Source: Ramazzottius varieornatus
Lineage: Eukaryota > Tardigrada > Eutardigrada > Parachela > Ramazzottiidae
NCBI GenBank assembly: GCA_001949185.1
Contig: BDGG01000001.1
Span: 4,828,629 to 4,892,628 of the forward strand
DNA: 64,000 bases
Reading direction: 5' to 3'
This document shows positions 60,301-64,000 of the stretch, in pieces. Made by a program: the position numbers and the translations under genes. The notes under the pieces are model-generated. The model saw only the letters and a program-made list of their open reading frames with translations, had not been told where the DNA came from and ran no database searches. Numbering within the stretch: position 1 is the first letter of the stretch; the number at the start of each line of letters is the position of its first letter.

Positions 60301-63300
60301 GTACTTTGCCGTCGGGAACTCGCCGTTGTAGACCTGCACCGTCAAGGCGTAGTCGCCGGGACCGTTAAACCAGTGCTTGTAATAATACAAGTAACGCTCG
60401 CTCGGCGTCTGCAGTGTCACTTCAATGCGGGTCCGTGCTCGAATGGCGTCCGAAGCGGCAGGAGTGTAGACGGGCTCGGTGGCGTCGAAGTAAAAACGGT
60501 CACCCATGTTGAAGTAAAACCTGGCTTTGTCACCCAAACTGGCGCACTGCAGGACGTAGGTCACGTACCGGCCAGCTATGATGCGAACTTCCGAAGCGGT
60601 CACCGTACACCGATCCGCACCCTCTAAAAGTTAAACAAGACGCTAGTGGAAATCGTTGTATAACTGGCTGACATAACCGTAGAAAAAGCTGATCATCGCT
60701 TCAGTGTTCACAGGGAGAAGAAATTTCGCGTTTGGCTGTAACACAAAAATCTCGCGCGTGTCAAACCGCGCACAGTGCCGTGGTAAGTAATGTTTACTGA
60801 TTTTTCTTCCCCGCTATTTTTATATTGGAGACGAATAATGGAATGGCGGGGGTACTTACTTATGTCACAGTGTTGTCCCACATAGCCAGGCGCACACGTA
60901 CACGTATACGACAACGGCACCGGGTTACAGGTCGCTCCGTTCAAGCACGGACTGGATGAACATAAGTCGATGGGTGTCAAGCAGTCCGGCAAAGCGTAGC
61001 CAGCAGGACACTGGCAGATAAAGGACCCAATGGTGTTCTCGCACGTCGCGTTTCCCGCACAGGTCGTCGTGTTGGCTAGTTTGTCCCTCAGACACTCGTC
61101 GATGTCTTCCTCGCACCGACCGCCCTTCTTGAAGCCCGGTGGACAGATGCAAGAGAATTGTCGACCGTCTTGTTCGCAGGTTCCACCGTGGTTGCATGGG
61201 TTGGGTTGACAGGGCGTGTTAGACATTTCGCATTTTGTATCGTTGAAATCGGTGGCGCAGACACACATTGGCGAACCGTTGACGATTTGACAGCGACCTC
61301 CGTTGCTGCACTGGACGAAGGTGCAAGCGTCGGAGGCTTTCTCGCAAACGTCACCGTTGTAACCATCTTTGCATTCGCACCTGAAGCCCTTTTCGCTGTC
61401 TTCCGCTCTATACGATAAAAACAAGATCCAGCTATAGTATACTTAAATGTCAAAAAGCGGCAAACCAGCTCGACCAGATCGTCATTCCAAGTGGCGCATA
61501 CTCCCAGCCGGTAACACTGATAACGTGCGTCACTCGGACAAACTCGGCAGAAGAGGCGCACGTTGTCGGTGTTACGGGTTGAAATCATGCGCCACTTGAA
61601 AAACTGATCTTGTCAGGTACGTCTGCCTTGGTCCCAATTATTGGAAGCTCCTACACGCATGTCCCTTCATGTCGACAAGGGTATCGCGAACAATCAAGGA
61701 CTTCTTCCTCACACAGATCGCCAATGTAGTCCGGTTGACAAATACAGGTGAAACCATTGAGGCCTCCGCTGACACACGAGCCATGAAGACAAGGGTTCGG
61801 CAGGCACATGCTCTTCTCGATTTCACAGAAGTCCCCGGTATGCCCCGCGTCACAGACACACTTGAAGTACTTCGGTGGAATATTGGTCGGGACGCACTTG
61901 GTGTTGATCTGGCAGAAGACCCCGTCGCAGTGGTTGACACACGAGGAGTTGTCGGCGTCCAGGAAGTAGCCTGGCCGACACTGGCAGGAATACCCTGATG
62001 GGTCCTGGATGCAGGAATCCGAGCAGGGTTGAAGCGAACAAAAGTCCTTGGCTGCACAAGTGTGCATGATGGCGAACTCTTGGTTGATTTGCTGGACCAA
62101 CTTGGATTTGTGCGGGTCTTTGCAGAATGCCTTACACCCTGTGACGTTGCCGGTACCGATGCAGCAGATGTCGGGATCGCCTTCTAGCGCGGAATCCATG
62201 ATGTAATGGTCGTCCGCTTGCGCTTCGGTGATGGCTTCGGCATCGACGTCGGAAAATTCGTCAGTAGGGGTAATCGTCTCGTTTGTGGGTAAACTTGGGC
62301 CTACATAAATAAAATTAATTTAAAGAAATTTCTCCCAAATCTTACTCTCGCTTAGTTTTTCTTACTGTTGATTTCAATCCAGGTATTGTAAATTCTAATT
62401 TCATCCAGAGTTATTTCAGCATTGTTCTCAGTGGCCGGGGTTAATGTAGCAATGTACATTCTGTCGATCCCAATCGGATCGTAGTTGGGCGTCTTCTCTA
62501 CAACTCGGCATTTGTCCTCCTGCTCCTGGCCACACGGAACCCCGTTCACTGCCACACTGTACTGCAGGAAACCAAAGTAGTTCCGACAGGAAGCGTGGAC
62601 GGAATACCATCGGTTGACGTTGATGTTGCCGCACTCGCATCGAAAATCGTACGTCCGATACCCTGTAAGAAAAATGTAACGAAAATCGTACAACACGGAA
62701 GACCCGGTGAAGGAAACCCTTTACATCGTACTGTCAAGTGGTGCACCTTTACAGCAAAAACACTGAGATCGTCCGCCACTACGAAAAACAGTCCAACTCG
62801 ACAAGAACATTCTCCCAAGTGGCGCATGCTCCACCCGAGAACAACGAAAACGTGCGCTACTTGACATAACGATCTTGTACGTTTCACGTATCAACCTCCC
62901 ATATGTTTCCTTTTTCTGTTTCTGATACAGAAATATTTAAGATAGTGGTACTTGCCGAAACGAACTTCGACTTTGCGGGTCGCCGAGTTTACGTGGATAT
63001 CCCATCCAGCCGCATTGGAAGGGTCTATTTCACGATTACCCACAGCCAGAAGATACACAGATCCACGCGGGCTGACGGATACTTTAAAGTAGAGCAAGAT
63101 GGTGATCCCTGTCGGGGACTTCTCCAAGTCGTACAGCCACGGATAAGCCCCTTCCAAGTAGCCGTGATGATCCTTCTGGAAAGCTAAAGCTTTGGTGGAT
63201 CCTTGGCGGTTAGGTGCGTCGTATTTGGTGATGGCGCCACCCGGGAAGTAGGCCGTCAAGTTGGACTTCGCAACGGATGCTGTATTAGCGACAGAGATTC

Positions 63301-63498
63301 CGTCGAGTGGCAGATGAAGTTGTTGTAGCTCAGAGTATATATCTGAGCAAGAACTATGTGACACTGTTGTTATCCTTCAACTTTTCTTACGCTTTCCAGT
63401 CACCGTTGTTGTGACTTACCTAGCTGCCGTAAGGTAGTGCCTCCTAGTGCGAAGAACAAGCAAATTATCCACGACGGTTTCCCTTTAGCACAGCGCAT
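48389..63498 (-). CDS. polycystin-1 family protein, 29 exons, complete
   Basis: Eleven-transmembrane receptor-like relative of PKD1/PKD1L/PKDREJ. Exons (high to low): 63498-63420, 63342-62956, 62662-62366, 62300-61655, 61407-60860, 60623-60233, 59893-59724, 59465-58543, 58327-58170, 58083-57950, 57837-57657, 57601-57339, 57271-57032, 56907-56762, 56698-56593, 56533-56436, 56262-56137, 56061-55967, 55908-55551, 55445-55289, 54740-54208, 53903-53673, 53613-53330, 53229-52741, 52474-52065, 51632-51156, 50969-49947, 49528-48941, 48720-48389. Every junction keeps phase; the sum is 9,870 nt, about 3,289 residues. The start is an ATG opening a signal peptide (MRCAKGKPSWIICLFFALGG); the end is KKSLRN and a stop. 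Family members act in membranes, often of cilia or sperm, as cleavable adhesion-type receptors or channel partners of polycystin-2. Small exons 14-18 and exon 7 are the least certain. Confidence 0.88.
51005..51118. repeat. fold-back MITE, GTGGCGCAC family, intron 26 copy
   Basis: CTCCCAAGTGGCGCGCAC and GTGCGCCACTTAGGA are inverted around a short unique centre, within the intron between 51156 and 50969. Confidence 0.8.
51810..52015. repeat. fold-back MITE, GTGGCGCAC family, intron 25 copy (double)
   Basis: Two units in tandem: TCAAGTGGCTCAC / GTGAGCCACTTGGG, then CCCAAGTGGCGCACG / GCGCACGCCACTTG, bounded by TCGACAAAG and TTTGTTTGTCGAG words. It lies in the intron between 52065 and 51632. Confidence 0.8.
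53330..54740 (-). other. polycystin GPS cleavage site, TM1 and PLAT domain
   Basis: The GPS is assembled across exons 21 and 22: EWSTQGCT joined to VSNRTTSKMIHCDCDHTSVF. The C-x-C-x-H-x-S/T pattern is intact; the cleavage dipeptide equivalent is H-T. TM1 follows (NPLILITCAIIWVLYFVTLI). Exon 23 opens the PLAT domain (RGVHVLLDNDPNDTYFYVLT, STGARPKAGTSAKVGIVLKG, then DYLGELQTISIWHNGEGSRP) and exon 24 completes it (WFVDEVLVRDV and PDRWLSADK). PLAT domains bind lipids or partner proteins on the cytoplasmic side. Confidence 0.88.
54809..55223. mobile_element. 415-bp TIR element in polycystin intron 20
   Basis: It starts TTTCGGCAGTCCAATTTTTGG and ends ATTGGGCTGCCGAAA. It is collinear with the 473-bp copy at 23164-23636 and accounts for most of the 548-bp intron, the longest in this part of the gene. 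Non-coding; a plus frame over it (54786-55280) is incidental. Confidence 0.88.
58375..58485. repeat. fold-back MITE, GTGGCGCAC family, intron 8 copy (diverged)
   Basis: GGCAAACGAAACGTGC, ACAAGTAGCGCACG and CGTGCACCACTTGAGA in inverted arrangement, in the intron between 58543 and 58327. Confidence 0.65.
59525..59702. repeat. fold-back MITE, GTGGCGCAC family, intron 7 copy (double)
   Basis: GGCAAACAAAATTCACAAGA starts the copy. ACAAGTGGCGTACAC / ATGCGCCACCTCAG and CCCAAGTGGCATACG / GTGCGCCACTAAG follow as two fold-back units, ending ATCTTGTCGAG. Confidence 0.8.
61450..61620. repeat. fold-back MITE, GTGGCGCAC family, intron 4 copy (double)
   Basis: GGCAAACCAGCTCGACCAGA, CCAAGTGGCGCATAC / GTGCGTCACTCGG, then AGAGGCGCACG / ATGCGCCACTTGA, ending GATCTTGTCAGG, between exons 4 and 5. 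Confidence 0.8.
62720..62880. repeat. fold-back MITE, GTGGCGCAC family, intron 2 copy (double)
   Basis: GTCAAGTGGTGCACC / GTCCGCCACTACGA and CCCAAGTGGCGCATG / GTGCGCTACTTGACA, with TCGACAAGAAC between and GATCTTGTACG at the end, between exons 2 and 3. Confidence 0.8.
62948..62963 (-). promoter_or_regulatory. probable GC donor of polycystin intron 2
   Basis: Minus strand TTTCG|GCAAGTA. The GT-type alternative at 62951 breaks phase with the acceptor at 62663, whereas the GC donor gives FG joined to YRTYDFRCEC in frame. GCAAGT is the usual context of GC-AG introns. Confidence 0.6.
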
Positions 63499-64000
63499 CC
63501 TTGAATTGAGCCTAACATTGCGAACTCGGTAAGATTTTCATAAATTAGGGTCACCGCTCAGGCATCTACTGTGAAACATGTCAGAAAAGGAGGCTTTGTT
63601 CTGTCCGTAGGCTTGCACAGAACAGACGCCACCATTCCCATGTTTCATTGGTAACCGCCGAGCTGAGAAGTACTATGTAACGCTGCCGCGAGGCTTTTGA
63701 AGTTTAAACTGGAGATGTTAGGTGGTGAAGGTGGTGGTAAAGCCGATGGGGCAAAGCTGATGGAGTGGTGCTACTCCACAGATGAATTCATTGAATCTAT
63801 GTACGTCAGAGAAAAATGAATTAAAAGCGCTGGTGAACAATGCTTCCCGCGGACTGACCTTACGGGTTGGGTTGTCAAATTGAAGCACCAGACGCGGAAT
63901 GCCGCCGCAACTGGTATGACTCTTCTTTCACACGAAGGAGCAGCATAGTATTCTCTTCCCGGAATTTTTGGACGTCCGAAAACTTCATCTTGAGGTAAAG
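63499..64000. other. upstream flank of the polycystin gene
   Basis: No TATA or other promoter element stands out. Near the edge the minus strand has an ATG at 63988 opening MKFSDVQKFREENTMLLLRV and a further Ser/Arg-rich stretch to about 63880. It might be an exon of another gene, but the evidence is weak. Confidence 0.25.

Larger units (their letters stand above)
55289..60623 (-). other. polycystin REJ region and linker to GPS
   Basis: Exon 6 (ADRCTVTASEVRIIAGRYVT onward) is a beta-rich segment, possibly PKD-like. Exon 8 is long and N-glycosylation-rich. Exons 9-13 contain REJ hallmarks: SWDPDDSTPAENQTLTYYW across an exon join, NCLKSNCAARIDAGERFALE with GTCEHC, and NEPPSGGICIVDPTEGYELE with TLFDVECRGF. 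REJ modules lie just N-terminal to the GPS/GAIN in this family. Exons 15-20 are helical, GAIN-like. Confidence 0.75.
60860..63342 (-). other. polycystin extracellular N-part: LamG-like domain and eight EGF repeats
   Basis: Exons 2-3 (residues about 27-254) form a laminin-G/concanavalin-like sandwich: FPGGAITKYDAP, ITILLYFKVSVSPRGSVYLL, AAGWDIHVNSATRKVEVRFG, then RWYSVHAS and ITLDEIRIYNTW near its end. Exon 4 has a short Cys-rich start (DICCIGTGNVTGCKAFC) followed by EGF repeats. Exons 4-5 carry eight EGFs, with repeat 4 split across the intron. Repeat 7 starts DIDEC and has the N-x-(F)IC pattern of calcium-binding EGFs. Such modules mediate ligand or cell contact. Vertebrate PKD1 instead has LRR, WSC and C-type lectin domains here. 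Confidence 0.8.

Noticed and set aside
1-64000. tRNA, rRNA, CRISPR arrays, prokaryotic operons or defence systems
   Set aside because: No cloverleaf with A/B boxes, no rRNA-like stretch and no spaced direct-repeat array was recognised on reading both strands; gene structures are spliced and metazoan.

Overview
This is a eukaryotic, animal (invertebrate) nuclear window, not prokaryotic. The evidence is GT-AG spliced genes with short introns, an 11-transmembrane polycystin-1-family gene with EGF, REJ, GPS and PLAT domains, a biogenic-amine-type GPCR, a secreted Ly6/three-finger-like protein, and many eukaryotic transposons (Tc1/mariner, hAT-like, Helitron, Ty3/gypsy-like, palindromic MITEs). 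Short introns and mid GC would fit a compact ecdysozoan genome such as a tardigrade, but the sequence alone does not settle the phylum. One assembly gap (50 N) lies at 36808-36857.

Layout. 0-6.3 kb: a decayed pogo/Jerky-type DDE transposase with a lysine-rich tail, two copies of a fold-back MITE, and a TIR element at 5.74-6.28 kb. 6.5-7.7 kb (minus): a Thr/Pro mucin-like exon built from a 15-bp minisatellite. 8-23.7 kb: gene-poor, with hairpins, a GGAT microsatellite, a 1.1-kb inverted-repeat element (12.3-13.4), a nested inverted-repeat island (19.7-22.2) and several MITEs. 23.85-24.47 kb (plus): a two-exon Ly6-like gene. 25.8-27.5 kb: a TIR-bounded element carrying only a Myb/SANT-like gene. 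28.2-32.8 kb (plus): a decayed RepHel Helitron. 35.4-38.8 kb (minus): a Ty3/gypsy-like element with LTR, gag and protease, interrupted by the gap. 40.47-41.96 kb: an almost intact Tc1 element with about 92-bp TIRs and a DD34E transposase. 46.05-47.82 kb (plus): a GPCR pseudogene split by a hAT-type insertion with an 8-bp target duplication.

48.39-63.50 kb (minus) holds the main functional gene. I could follow a complete polycystin-1-family gene of 29 exons in which every exon junction keeps phase. It encodes about 3,289 residues: signal peptide, LamG-like domain, eight EGF repeats, REJ region, GPS, PLAT, eleven membrane segments with the polycystin extracellular loop, and a cytoplasmic tail. 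One intron appears to be GC-AG. Six of its introns carry copies of the same fold-back MITE family also seen at 0.65, 1.7 and 45.9 kb, and another intron carries a 415-bp element whose 473-bp relative sits at 23.2 kb.

I see no operon-like cooperation between genes and no defence or CRISPR-type system. The unusual content is the density and diversity of inverted-repeat DNA elements and the intronic MITE family in the polycystin gene.
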